Shown: in pieces, positions 8,799 through 17,112 of the stretch
How the letters are laid out: each line of letters starts with the position of its first letter
Position numbering within the stretch: the first letter of the stretch is position 1
Assembly: GCF_009884975.1 (NCBI RefSeq)
Contig: NZ_CP041970.1
Span: 1,612,001 to 1,676,000 of the forward strand
Direction of reading: 5' to 3'
Origin: Acinetobacter dispersus
GTDB lineage: Bacteria; Pseudomonadota; Gammaproteobacteria; Pseudomonadales; Moraxellaceae
DNA: 64,000 bases
Notes under the pieces: model-generated
Told to the model about the DNA's origin: nothing
The model's database searches: none
The model's input: the letters and a program-made list of their open reading frames with translations, nothing else
Made by a program: the position numbers and the translations under genes

Positions 8799-8861
8799 GC
8801 GAATTGATTCACAAGCCCTATCTTATGAATTTTTTATTACATGATAAGATTTCGCTCTAAA

Positions 8862-9299
8862 TTAAAGCTCTCTTACCACAACAGTTTTTGCCATTTTGTC
8901 GTGCCAGCCTTGCTTCTTCGCATCAAAAGCGACCCAGATTAAACCAATAAAAAAGACTAATGTTGCTGGGATATAACCAATGTAGCGAATGATAGCCTGC
9001 CCGACAGTCACATTTTCACCCGTTTTTTCATCCAGCACTTTTAATCGAAGCAGACGCTTACCCGGTGTTCCTGCAAATTTAATCCAGCAGAAAATATAAA
9101 AGACTGCGGCGAGAATTTGCCAAATCCAATCTGCCGTAGACATAAATTGGAATGATGAAAAACCATCAGAAGCAACTGTGGTATTGCCGCCTCCAAAAAT
9201 CATGGTCAATGGAATCATGGCAACCATCACAATGATTGAATCAATAATCGCGGCACCGAAACGTATCCAGAAGCCCGCATATGCGTATTGTTGAGACAT
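8862..9299 (-). CDS. RDD family membrane protein
   Basis: A 145-residue RDD-domain protein. The N-terminal [18 protein letters not shown] contains the Arg and Asp positions that name the family. About three membrane helices follow, then the conserved [19 protein letters not shown] and a C-terminal [11 protein letters not shown]. Some RDD proteins have been linked to Na+/H+ transport; most have no assigned role. It appears monocistronic. A second RDD protein, fused to a GYF-like domain, is encoded at 49759. Confidence 0.88.
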   Translation of the reverse strand: MSQQYAYAGFWIRFGAAIIDSIIVMVAMIPLTMIFGGGNTTVASDGFSSFQFMSTADWIWQILAAVFYIFCWIKFAGTPGKRLLRLKVLDEKTGENVTVGQAIIRYIGYIPATLVFFIGLIWVAFDAKKQGWHDKMAKTVVVREL

Positions 9300-9366
9300 A
9301 TATTCCCCTCACTTTTTTATTTCTATAAATGAATTTCATTAAATAATAACCTGTTGTTCCAATGAT

Positions 9367-10062
9367 TTATATTGTGTTTTGTTTTAATTCTCGCTCAAAG
9401 AAATCCACAGTCCGCTGCCACACCACTTGGGCTTCAGGCAAACCCCGACTCACGCTACGGAAGCCATGCGGCATGTTATAGGTATAAGCTTCAACCCGAT
9501 CACCCAATTGCTGGATCAATTTATTACGCTTGGTTGCTGGGCAAAATGGATCTACGGTTGACCAATGTCCTTGTAATATCCGAACTTCATCCAGAGACTC
9601 TTTGTTTGGAACACCCGCCCCTTGAATCCCCAGAGAATGATGATAAACCACAGGTGCTAGCATATCTTCCCGCTTCGCCATCTGGATCACATAGCCCCCC
9701 GTTAAGCACTGCCCTAACATGCCTAAACGACCATTGGATCGAGGATCTGCCTTTAAGGCATCTAACAAGACATGAATTTCTTGATTGACTTCACTCTTCG
9801 CAGCATTGATACGGCCAGCCTTACTCACCATGGCACGAATACAATATTTGACTGCACCACCACTAAATAAATTAGGCACATAAACCAAATAACCCCGATC
9901 AGCCAAGTCTTGGGCATCTTCGCGGTAGACATCTAAAATACCAAATAACTCATGTAGCAATAATATGGCTGATGCTTTTTCCGAGCTTGATGCAGGTGCA
10001 TACACTTCAACTTCAATTTGACGTGTCGGTAATGTGATTGTTTTTATTTCCATTGCAGTCAT
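9367..10062 (-). CDS. dienelactone hydrolase family protein
   Basis: A 231-residue alpha/beta hydrolase of the dienelactone hydrolase family. The nucleophile motif is GQCLTGG (cysteine nucleophile, as in dienelactone hydrolases), and HLLHELFG-like LLLHELFGI marks the oxyanion region. PHGFRSVSRG carries the catalytic histidine. Dienelactone hydrolases open lactone rings in aromatic degradation, but many members act on other esters and no pathway genes adjoin it. The alternative ATG three codons in (MEIKTITL) has a GGA nine bases upstream and may be the true start. It is cytoplasmic; no signal peptide is seen. Confidence 0.8.
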   Translation of the reverse strand: MTAMEIKTITLPTRQIEVEVYAPASSSEKASAILLLHELFGILDVYREDAQDLADRGYLVYVPNLFSGGAVKYCIRAMVSKAGRINAAKSEVNQEIHVLLDALKADPRSNGRLGMLGQCLTGGYVIQMAKREDMLAPVVYHHSLGIQGAGVPNKESLDEVRILQGHWSTVDPFCPATKRNKLIQQLGDRVEAYTYNMPHGFRSVSRGLPEAQVVWQRTVDFFERELKQNTI

Positions 10063-10120
10063 CCGTTACATTCGAATGATTTCCATACTATTTCTGACAA
10101 TACCAGTTGTCAAATAAAAA

Positions 10121-10140
10121 AGGATGTCTGACGACATCCT
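10121..10140 (-). terminator. terminator after pepN
   Basis: Stem AGGATGTC/GACATCCT with a TGAC loop and a run of at least six T on the minus strand. It lies 24 bases past the pepN stop. Confidence 0.8.
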
Positions 10141-10164
10141 CTTCCTATTCATTCAATCACTAAA

Positions 10165-12771
10165 TTAAATACTAAGTAGACTGTTCAATGTTTCTGCTAC
10201 ATTTTTCGATTTTACTTTAGGTTGCAATGCTTTAAGGGCTTGTTGTACCTGACTACGTTGTGGTTCAGCCAAAGTGTACCAACGTGACAGCACTTGTAAT
10301 AAACGCGAACCTAAGATTGGGTTTTTCTCATCCAGATAAGTGGCAAGCTCAATGAAATGATCAACACCGAAGCTCCACGTATTAACTGGATTTGCAGCAA
10401 GTCCACCACTCACGGCACGGATACGGTTTGGTGTACCCAGATCATAATCCGCATGTTTGGTCAGATACTCAATCGTTTCCGCTGTCGCACAAGGATTTGA
10501 AGCTTGGATGCTAAACCACTGATCTAAAGACAAGGCTTCATCTTTAAAACGATTATAGAAATCTGCAAGTGCTGCTTGCGCTTGTGGTGCATCATTCCAG
10601 ACTAAAACACGTAATGCGCCTAAACGCTCAGACATATTGCCTGTTTGTTGATATTGGGTATAAGCCAAATCAAACACAGACGCATCACCTTGACGAGCCA
10701 ACATATTCAGAGTGATATTTTTCAATGAACGCACGCCCATTGCCAAAGAAAACTCTTTTTGCTTGTCTGGATCTAAGGCCAAATAAGTGTCTTTCCAGAA
10801 TGAACCTAAATCACGTGCTAAACGATCCAGCACAGCTTCACGTTTCTCACGAATCAATTCAGGCTCATAGTCTTGATCAATACGACTGCCTAAATAGTTT
10901 TCACTTGGTACATCAAATAAACGCGATGCCAATAACGGATCTTTATTCACTAAGTCTGGCAAGGTATTTTTAATTGCCTGAATATAGGTATTTACCTTAT
11001 GGTCTTCTAAAAGAATACGTTCCAATAAGGTTTGTGTCGCTTGCCATTGGTTAAAGCCATTGGTTTCGTGCTGAATCAAGAACGCAAGATCATCATCAGA
11101 ATAATCAAAAACTAAATTCACAGGGGCAGAAAAATTACGTAATAACGAGGCAACAGGTTGCTCAGTCACCCCTGTAAATTCAATTGTTGCTTCATCTTGA
11201 TCAAATAAGTACACGCCATCTTTGACCTCATTCACAAACAGATCAGTGCTGTGCAAGGTATATTGTTCACCTGTATTGGCATTAAATAATGCCAGAGCCA
11301 CAGGAATTGGCACTGCTTTGAGGTTTGGATATTTTGGATGTGCTTTCAAGCTTTGTTTGAAGCTTAAACGGTAAGTCTGTGCAGCAGCATCATATTCACC
11401 TTGAGCTTCTAACTTTGGCGTCCCCGGTTGGTTATACCATGTGAGGAAGTTAGATAAATCAACACCCGAACCTGCACTCAATGCCGCAACCCAATCTTCA
11501 ACCGTAACTGCTTGCCCATCATGACGCAGGAAATATTCATCAGTCCCTTGACGATATTTTTCTTTCCCCAATAACGTTGCCATCATGCGATTGATTTCAG
11601 CACCCTTCTCATACACTGTCGCGGTATAGAAGTTATTGATTTCAACAAAATGATCTGGACGTGGCGGATGCGATAATGGACCAGCATCTTCTGGGAATTG
11701 ATGCGATTTCAATACCGCTACATCATCAATTCGTTGTACGGCTGCTGATTGTAAATCCTCAGAGAAAGACTGATCACGGAAAACCGTTAAGCCCTCTTTT
11801 AAACACAATTGGAACCAGTCACGACAGGTGATTCGGTTGCCTGTCCAGTTATGGAAATATTCATGTGCAATCACCGACTGTACTCGCATGATCGCAGCAT
11901 CGGTGGTGTATTCTTCATCGGCAAGCACACAAGAAGTATTAAAGATATTTAAACCTTTGTTCTCCATTGCCCCCATATTGAACTGACTCACTGCCACGAT
12001 CATATAGTTATCGAGATCGTAAGGACGACCGTAATGCTCCTCATCCCAACGCATTGAATGCTTTAGAGCTTCCATCGCGATGTGACATTTTGGAATATCT
12101 TTTTCAATCGCATAAATCTCCAAAGCAACATCACGGCCTTCAGAGGTTGTATAACGATCTTTCAATACTGCTAAATCGCCAATCACACACGCAAATAAAT
12201 AGCTCGGTTTTTTGGTTGGATCTTGCCAGATCGCAAAATGACGGCCTTCTCCAGCCTCACCCGTTTCCAATAAGTTCCCGTTTGCAAGCAATACTGGATA
12301 TTTCTTGTCTGCTTCTACTCGCGTGGTAAATTCAGCCAATACATCAGGACGGTCAGGATAGAAGGTAATTTTACGGAAACCTTCGGGCTCATTCTGAGTC
12401 ACGAATAAATCACCCGCCTTGTATAAACCTTCAAGCTGCGTATTTGACTCAGGGTGAATCACCACTTGAATTTGCAAAATGACCTGATCTGGTGCATCTG
12501 TGATCACCAATTGCTCATCGTCTAAATCATATTGCGCTGCACTCAGGATTTGCCCATTCAGTTGAATCGACTTTAATTCAAGATCACGCCCCAAAAGCAC
12601 CAAAGCACCAGTCGTTTGACGTTTCATCACTAAGGTTGAGTCAACAATCGTATGATCATCATAGACTTGAATATCTAAGTTAATTGATTCAACCAAGAAA
12701 GATGGTTTTTGATAATCTTTGAGGTAAATGGTTTGATCTGCTTGTACGGGAGGTTGTGCCGCAATATTCAT
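10165..12771 (-). CDS. pepN: aminopeptidase N
   Basis: An 868-residue M1-family zinc aminopeptidase, which removes N-terminal residues from peptides in the cytoplasm during protein turnover. It shows the exopeptidase motif GAMEN and the zinc site HEYFHNW, with the third ligand in the downstream LKEGLTVF. The length matches E. coli PepN (870). The beta N-domain, catalytic domain, small beta domain and helical C-terminal domain are all present by length. The ATG at 12771 gives the expected N-terminus. An 11-bp dyad lies about 105 bases upstream of it (12876-12902). Confidence 0.95.
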   Translation of the reverse strand: MNIAAQPPVQADQTIYLKDYQKPSFLVESINLDIQVYDDHTIVDSTLVMKRQTTGALVLLGRDLELKSIQLNGQILSAAQYDLDDEQLVITDAPDQVILQIQVVIHPESNTQLEGLYKAGDLFVTQNEPEGFRKITFYPDRPDVLAEFTTRVEADKKYPVLLANGNLLETGEAGEGRHFAIWQDPTKKPSYLFACVIGDLAVLKDRYTTSEGRDVALEIYAIEKDIPKCHIAMEALKHSMRWDEEHYGRPYDLDNYMIVAVSQFNMGAMENKGLNIFNTSCVLADEEYTTDAAIMRVQSVIAHEYFHNWTGNRITCRDWFQLCLKEGLTVFRDQSFSEDLQSAAVQRIDDVAVLKSHQFPEDAGPLSHPPRPDHFVEINNFYTATVYEKGAEINRMMATLLGKEKYRQGTDEYFLRHDGQAVTVEDWVAALSAGSGVDLSNFLTWYNQPGTPKLEAQGEYDAAAQTYRLSFKQSLKAHPKYPNLKAVPIPVALALFNANTGEQYTLHSTDLFVNEVKDGVYLFDQDEATIEFTGVTEQPVASLLRNFSAPVNLVFDYSDDDLAFLIQHETNGFNQWQATQTLLERILLEDHKVNTYIQAIKNTLPDLVNKDPLLASRLFDVPSENYLGSRIDQDYEPELIREKREAVLDRLARDLGSFWKDTYLALDPDKQKEFSLAMGVRSLKNITLNMLARQGDASVFDLAYTQYQQTGNMSERLGALRVLVWNDAPQAQAALADFYNRFKDEALSLDQWFSIQASNPCATAETIEYLTKHADYDLGTPNRIRAVSGGLAANPVNTWSFGVDHFIELATYLDEKNPILGSRLLQVLSRWYTLAEPQRSQVQQALKALQPKVKSKNVAETLNSLLSI

Positions 12772-13204
12772 CAGTATTCCTTATCTTTCATCATGTCGTT
12801 TAGATGGTCTTGTTGGCAAGACTTCTTGATTAAAGTCATTCGGTTGCACAAATCATGCCTTATTTCGCCTAAATTCTTGTGACAAATCACTTTTGTCACA
12901 AGCATCGGTGAAACTCTATCAGATCATACGCCAACTTATAAAACCTGTCTTTACGGCTCGGTATCAGTTTTAATAATTTTATTGGGTTTACTATTCAGGT
13001 TTTCAAATTTGATCTGCAAATTGCCCGATCATTTAGACAAAATTACAACATCGTTTTCCAATCTTAAATAAAAAATACAGAACCAATTGCGTTCTATCGC
13101 GCAACTTACATTTTTTTCCTGAGTTTTACATTTTGTGCACGGTTATTGCTTAACCCTATATGCCAATCTAGGTAAATACAATAAAACAAGTGAGGGTTAT
13201 GACG
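12772..13204. other. intergenic region upstream of pepN with an 11-bp dyad
   Basis: No gene is seen in these 433 bases. They carry a perfect inverted repeat CTTGTGACAAA/TTTGTCACAAG at 12876-12902 with a 5-base centre. There is also a possible plus-strand promoter before the gene at 13205 (TTGTGC at 13133, TATATG at 13157, 18-base spacer). The rest is AT-rich with nothing else I can support. Confidence 0.5.
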
Positions 13205-13462
13205 ATGGAATTAAAAGCACACCTATATCGTTTAGAAAATATCAAAGCAATCCATGATCTGGCTAAAGCTGGCGTCGATCATCATGTAATTTCAGTTTTT
13301 TTAACAGCAGAAGGAATTGAACTGACAACCTTAGAAGTGACTAATATCGTGAATACCTATGATGCACTTGGCAAAGAAAAACTGCCGAGTAAAAAAGTCC
13401 AAGCACTTATTGCAGCCAAAAAAATCGGTCAGGAGGACGAAAACTTACCATGCCCTGTTTAA
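13205..13462 (+). CDS. small conserved-looking protein of unknown function
   Basis: An 85-residue protein without cysteines, signal peptide or membrane segments. It is mostly helical by composition (MELKAHLYRLENIKAIHDLA; KAGVDHHVISVFLTAEGIEL). The pattern of an early helix, a short turn and a second helix with TTLEVTNIVNTYD suggests a small HTH-like or helical-bundle fold, but I do not recognise a family. GAGGG lies eight bases before ATG 13205, which decides that start over GTG 13190 and ATG 13199. It is followed by a strong terminator shared with the convergent DUF2147 gene. Confidence 0.6.
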   Translation: MELKAHLYRLENIKAIHDLAKAGVDHHVISVFLTAEGIELTTLEVTNIVNTYDALGKEKLPSKKVQALIAAKKIGQEDENLPCPV

Positions 13463-13481
13463 TCACTTACTTTAACCATAA

Positions 13482-13510
13482 AAAAACCTCGAAGCGAATT
13501 CGAGGTTTTT
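13482..13510. terminator. bidirectional terminator
   Basis: Perfect 12-bp arms AAAAACCTCGAA/TTCGAGGTTTTT with a 5-base loop and T runs on both strands. It separates the convergent genes ending at 13462 and 13520. Confidence 0.9.
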
Positions 13511-13519
13511 TATTTTCGA

Positions 13520-13993
13520 TTAAGGTGTTGCATTATCAGTACGTAACCACACAACAGTGCGGCCCAGAGCTGAAACGCCCATATAGCCACGCATACGTAA
13601 ACGTTTACCTTCTCCAGTCACCACGCCTTTACCTTTATAGACACGACCAGAAGTTGGTTCCAAAACACGACCATCAATATATGAATCAGGCTTATTTGGA
13701 TCTTCTTTAAAGCCCGATAAGATTTCTAGTCCAAGAATTGGCTTATTGGTGTTCGGTGCTGCACATTTGGTGCAATTCGTGAGTGCAATGCCATGAGAGT
13801 TTGGATAACGATAAACAATCTTCCCATGATAACGGCCGTCATTTCCTTTACGGATTTCTACAATTGAGAGTTGTTCACCAGTACGTTCTTCGATGCTTTT
13901 CCAGTAACCTTCAATAGAAGCAGCGAAAGTCGTTGCGCTGGCACAAGCAAGAGTGAGCCCCATGATTCCATTCATGAGCATTCGATTTAGCAT
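13520..13993 (-). CDS. DUF2147 family periplasmic protein, copy 1
   Basis: A 157-residue secreted protein: a signal peptide (about residues 1-24, ending SATTFAA) followed by one DUF2147 domain (IEGYWKSIEERTGEQLSIVEI, then DGRVLEPTSGRVYKGKG and RLRMRGYMGVSALGRT). A cysteine pair in TNCTKCAAP could bind metal or form a disulfide. The family is periplasmic and lipocalin-like in fold expectation, with no fixed function. The next gene upstream is a close paralogue. GGGG stands seven bases before the ATG. Confidence 0.85.
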   Translation of the reverse strand: MLNRMLMNGIMGLTLACASATTFAASIEGYWKSIEERTGEQLSIVEIRKGNDGRYHGKIVYRYPNSHGIALTNCTKCAAPNTNKPILGLEILSGFKEDPNKPDSYIDGRVLEPTSGRVYKGKGVVTGEGKRLRMRGYMGVSALGRTVVWLRTDNATP

Positions 13994-14160
13994 ATTAACC
14001 CCGTCTTAAAAAAGTAACCTATTCATCTTTATAGGTTTAATGCACGGAAATTATCACACTTTTATCTAAGTTACACTGTACGCTAGCGTTCATTTGTATA
14101 AGAAATAACTGATCTAACCGCTCAATCTAACACCAACGCATATATTCTTTAGTACAAATA

Positions 14161-14190
14161 AAAAAGCCCAAACGAGTCGTTTAGGCTTTC
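14161..14190 (-). terminator. terminator after DUF2147 copy 2
   Basis: Imperfect stem AAAGCC-AAACGA / TCGTTT-GGCTTT with one mismatch near the middle and T runs outside both arms. It lies just past the stop at 14211 on the minus strand. Confidence 0.65.
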
Positions 14191-14210
14191 TAAAAAACAA
14201 TACTATTTAA

Positions 14211-14687
14211 TTAAGGATTGGCACTATCGGTACGAATCCAGACTTGGGTACGCCCAAGCGCAGAAATCCCCATATAGCCACGCATACGTAAACGCTTACC
14301 ATCAGCACTCAGTTGCGCTTTGCCCTTATAGATATTACCTGTTTTGGGTTCCAGTACGCGTCCATCAATATATTGATTTGGATTCTTCGGATCTTCTTTT
14401 AAGCCCCAAGCAATTTGTAACCCTTGAATTGGTTTGTTCTTAAATGGTTCAGGGCATTTCACACAATGCGTCAAAACCGTGCCACCACCAGGAACAGGAT
14501 AGCGATATACAATTGTTCCTGTATAGGTATTATCAGGTTTCTTCTTAATTTCTACGATTGAAAGTTGCTCGCCTGTACGATCATCAATACTTTTCCAAAA
14601 CCCTTCAGGTGTGGAAGCAAAACTAATTGTCGTGAACAATCCCAAGGAGATGCCCATGAATCCTTTCATGAGTGAGTTTCTTTGCAT
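14211..14687 (-). CDS. DUF2147 family periplasmic protein, copy 2
   Basis: A 158-residue protein with a signal peptide (MQRNSLMKGFMGISLGLFTT, ending SFAS) and a DUF2147 domain. It keeps the same CxxC-like pair (THCVKCPEP) and the motif DGRVLEPKTGNIYKGKA. It is clearly paralogous to the gene at 13520: about the same length, same orientation, same C-terminal RMRGYMG block. A terminator and 217 bases separate the two, so they are likely transcribed apart. GGAG lies six bases before the ATG. Function unknown. Confidence 0.85.
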   Translation of the reverse strand: MQRNSLMKGFMGISLGLFTTISFASTPEGFWKSIDDRTGEQLSIVEIKKKPDNTYTGTIVYRYPVPGGGTVLTHCVKCPEPFKNKPIQGLQIAWGLKEDPKNPNQYIDGRVLEPKTGNIYKGKAQLSADGKRLRMRGYMGISALGRTQVWIRTDSANP

Positions 14688-15070
14688 AATAAGCTCCGTA
14701 ATGCAAAATCGATCCGTCTGTCATTCCATTTTTATTCTAATGCTCAGTAACAGTCAACATAGCTAAGTCATATTTAACTATCTAAAATTAAATAAAATTT
14801 TAATTAGTTCACATATTTTAATATTAATGCTTTCCACTATACGTTACAGATTTAAATCTAGGTGACAATGCGAGCAAATTTAGAAAACCCAACCTAGCCG
14901 CACATTTTAGGACATGCATAATTGCTACTGACATTTGCTTTAATTTTGATATAAATTTCATCCAATTCAGTCACATTTTGATCTTAGTTCTATTCCATCT
15001 ATAAACTTTGCATCACTCTGCTAGCACAGCATGTATAATTCTCTTTTTAATGGTCATAGGTTTAATATCA
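14688..15070. other. AT-rich intergenic region
   Basis: No gene is supported in these 383 bases, although the frame of the next gene stays open back to about 15008. The only symmetric element I see is the palindrome AGATTTAAATCT at 14848-14859. Promoters for both flanking genes must lie here but none stands out. Confidence 0.4.
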
Positions 15071-16231
15071 ATGGATTTACAGATTCTACAGAAACAGTTA
15101 GATGAAAGTAGCCATTGCCCTCTGTGCCAAGCCTCCATGTTTTGGGTTGAAGCCGAACAATACAGTCAAGAATTTCAATTTCACGAATGCAGCCACTGCC
15201 AGCATCGTGTCTTTAAAAGTGACAGCAAGCTGAATTGTCATTGCGCGCAATGTACAGCGCAACGGAAAAAACAAACCCAACAAACAATTTTGCAAGAACA
15301 ACGCAAATACAAAATTAAAGACGAAGTAATTTATAGCCTGAATCAACTCAGCTTTTTACATAAATTATTCTTATTGAGTCTATTGGACAGTTATGCCCGT
15401 GAAGATGTACAACATGACGAATTGATTCATTGGAAAAATATTAAATATCATGATTTTACTCCCAACTATTTATTCCAGAACCATTTAGTCCAAGAGTTAT
15501 TAAAATTAGGCGTGTTTAAGCCACAAAATGATAATTTGGAAACTGAACATTTTTATCTCAATCTCCGACTCGATGGTTATTCAGACCCGAGCCTGTTCAG
15601 TGTCACGCATCAGTTACGCCAATGGTTCTATGAAAATCTCAGTTTAGGCGTCCCATTTAAAACCACAGATGAAGTAAAAGACGTGCTTTATTTGGTGCTT
15701 TATCAAGAAATCGTACAATTTATGCAGTTTTACTGTCGTACTTGGGGCATTCAGATTGCAGGAAATCGTAGCTTCCAAGCTTTTTGCTATCGTTTAATGG
15801 AAGGCTTAGCTGTAGGCCAAATTTTTTATTTGATCCAAACCGCATTGGAATATCTCTATAAACAAAAGGCCTTACAGCCAAGAAATGATAAGTTTATCAA
15901 CACCAATTTGCTGAAAAAAACACTGGAACAATATCGTGAGCGCGCACTCGCAGAACGTTGGGAAACCACTACACTACCAAGACCATACACCATCCCATTT
16001 AGTAAAATGAGTGAAGTACTGCTGTTTAAGTTTTTGGGTTATGACGAAAGTATTTTTATTCAGCCTGTTTGGAAGTCTTGGCGAAAAATCGAGCCTCGAT
16101 TAAATTTTTATTCAGTTAAACGCTGTATGTATTGTGGTTCAAACGATTTAATTGTCGATTATGATGCGAAAGATTATGTCTCTTTGATCTGTCGTCGCTG
16201 CAAACATCAAGATCATTATTTCACACGCTAA
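15071..16231 (+). CDS. orphan protein with several predicted zinc-binding cysteine pairs
   Basis: About 386 residues from ATG 15071. I do not recognise the family. The N-terminus has CPLC (16-19), CSHC (40-43) and a CHCAQC cluster (56-61). The C-terminus has a second ribbon, CMYC (352-355) with CRRC (374-377). Two zinc ribbons therefore flank a helical middle of about 290 residues rich in Leu, Tyr and Phe. This looks like a cytosolic nucleic-acid- or protein-binding factor; there is no signal peptide if 15071 is right. An upstream in-frame start (15008) would add a hydrophobic 21-residue leader and cannot be excluded. It is followed after 39 bases by thiM. Confidence 0.6.
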   Translation: MDLQILQKQLDESSHCPLCQASMFWVEAEQYSQEFQFHECSHCQHRVFKSDSKLNCHCAQCTAQRKKQTQQTILQEQRKYKIKDEVIYSLNQLSFLHKLFLLSLLDSYAREDVQHDELIHWKNIKYHDFTPNYLFQNHLVQELLKLGVFKPQNDNLETEHFYLNLRLDGYSDPSLFSVTHQLRQWFYENLSLGVPFKTTDEVKDVLYLVLYQEIVQFMQFYCRTWGIQIAGNRSFQAFCYRLMEGLAVGQIFYLIQTALEYLYKQKALQPRNDKFINTNLLKKTLEQYRERALAERWETTTLPRPYTIPFSKMSEVLLFKFLGYDESIFIQPVWKSWRKIEPRLNFYSVKRCMYCGSNDLIVDYDAKDYVSLICRRCKHQDHYFTR

Positions 16232-16270
16232 AAATAGCAATATCAAAATCATACTTATGAAGGATGTGTC

Positions 16271-17086
16271 ATGTCACACAAACAACAACTGATCGATCAA
16301 GTCATAGAAGCTTGGCGTGCTTTACAACAACAAACACCATTAGTGCAATGCATCACCAATAGTGTTGCAAACAATTATGTTGCCAATATTTTGCTTGCAG
16401 CGGGTGCTTCACCAGCCATGATCGACAACCCTTTTGAAGCAGAAGACTTTACAAAAATTAGTTCAGCTTTAAGTATTAATGTCGGTACACCCACAACAGA
16501 ACAAACCCAAGCGATGTTAATTTCAGCCAAGACAGCGCATCAACATCAAGTGCCTTGGATACTTGATCCTGTGGGATATGGTCCTGTTTTAAAATGGCGA
16601 AGTAAAACTGTTGAGCAACTTTTACAATTTAAGCCGACAATCATTCGTGGTAATGCCTCAGAAATTAGTACATTGGCAGGTAGCCAAAGCCAGTCTAAAG
16701 GTGTGGATAGCACTTTAAATAGCCATGATGTCTACGCTCAAGCAAAAAGTCTGTTACAGCATTCTGAATGCATTGCCATTTCAGGTGAGTCGGATTACAT
16801 CATTTCCAAGCAGTTTGATGCGGTCATTCAAGTCAATGGTGGGTGTTATTTACAACCTAAAATTACCGCAACAGGTTGTGCATTAGGCGCATTAACAGCG
16901 GCCTATCATGCAGTGAGTACAGCCAGTATTGCTGCACTGGCTTCACATATACATTTTGCCATCGCGGGTAAACTTGCATATGAACATGCGCAAACGGTGG
17001 GAAGCTTTAATGTGGCATTTTTAGATTATGTACATATGCTCGATGATAATTTAATCCAACAGTATGTGGACATTCAGATTGTATAG
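16271..17086 (+). CDS. thiM: hydroxyethylthiazole kinase
   Basis: A 271-residue ThiM, which phosphorylates 4-methyl-5-(2-hydroxyethyl)thiazole with ATP in the thiamine salvage pathway. It has VQCITNSVANNYVANILLAAG and ASPAMIDNP at the N-terminus, DPVGYG, the RGNASEI phosphate loop, and ATGCALGALTAAY with the catalytic cysteine region. It is full length. thiD and thiE are not adjacent, so it acts as a lone salvage enzyme here. No thi-box riboswitch was recognised in the 39-base gap upstream. AAGGATGTGTC before the ATG provides a ribosome site. Confidence 0.93.
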   Translation: MSHKQQLIDQVIEAWRALQQQTPLVQCITNSVANNYVANILLAAGASPAMIDNPFEAEDFTKISSALSINVGTPTTEQTQAMLISAKTAHQHQVPWILDPVGYGPVLKWRSKTVEQLLQFKPTIIRGNASEISTLAGSQSQSKGVDSTLNSHDVYAQAKSLLQHSECIAISGESDYIISKQFDAVIQVNGGCYLQPKITATGCALGALTAAYHAVSTASIAALASHIHFAIAGKLAYEHAQTVGSFNVAFLDYVHMLDDNLIQQYVDIQIV

Positions 17087-17105
17087 CTCTGCTTCGCAGC
17101 AGAGC
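17086..17105. terminator. hairpin between convergent thiM and araC-type genes
   Basis: Stem GCTCTGCT/AGCAGAGC with a TCGC tetraloop overlaps the thiM stop region. No clear T run follows on either strand, so it may stall or protect transcripts rather than act as a canonical terminator. Confidence 0.5.
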
Positions 17106-17112
17106 CTCAGAC

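Noticed and set aside
8787..8814. Near-perfect sigma-70 boxes (TTGTGA, 16 bases, TATAAT) on the minus strand
   Set aside because: The TATAAT lies inside a peptide-like reading frame (SYNAV), so it may be coincidental; kept only within the tract finding.
12876..12902. CRP site upstream of pepN
   Set aside because: TGTGA and TCACA are present, but 13 bases apart rather than 6, so it does not fit CRP.
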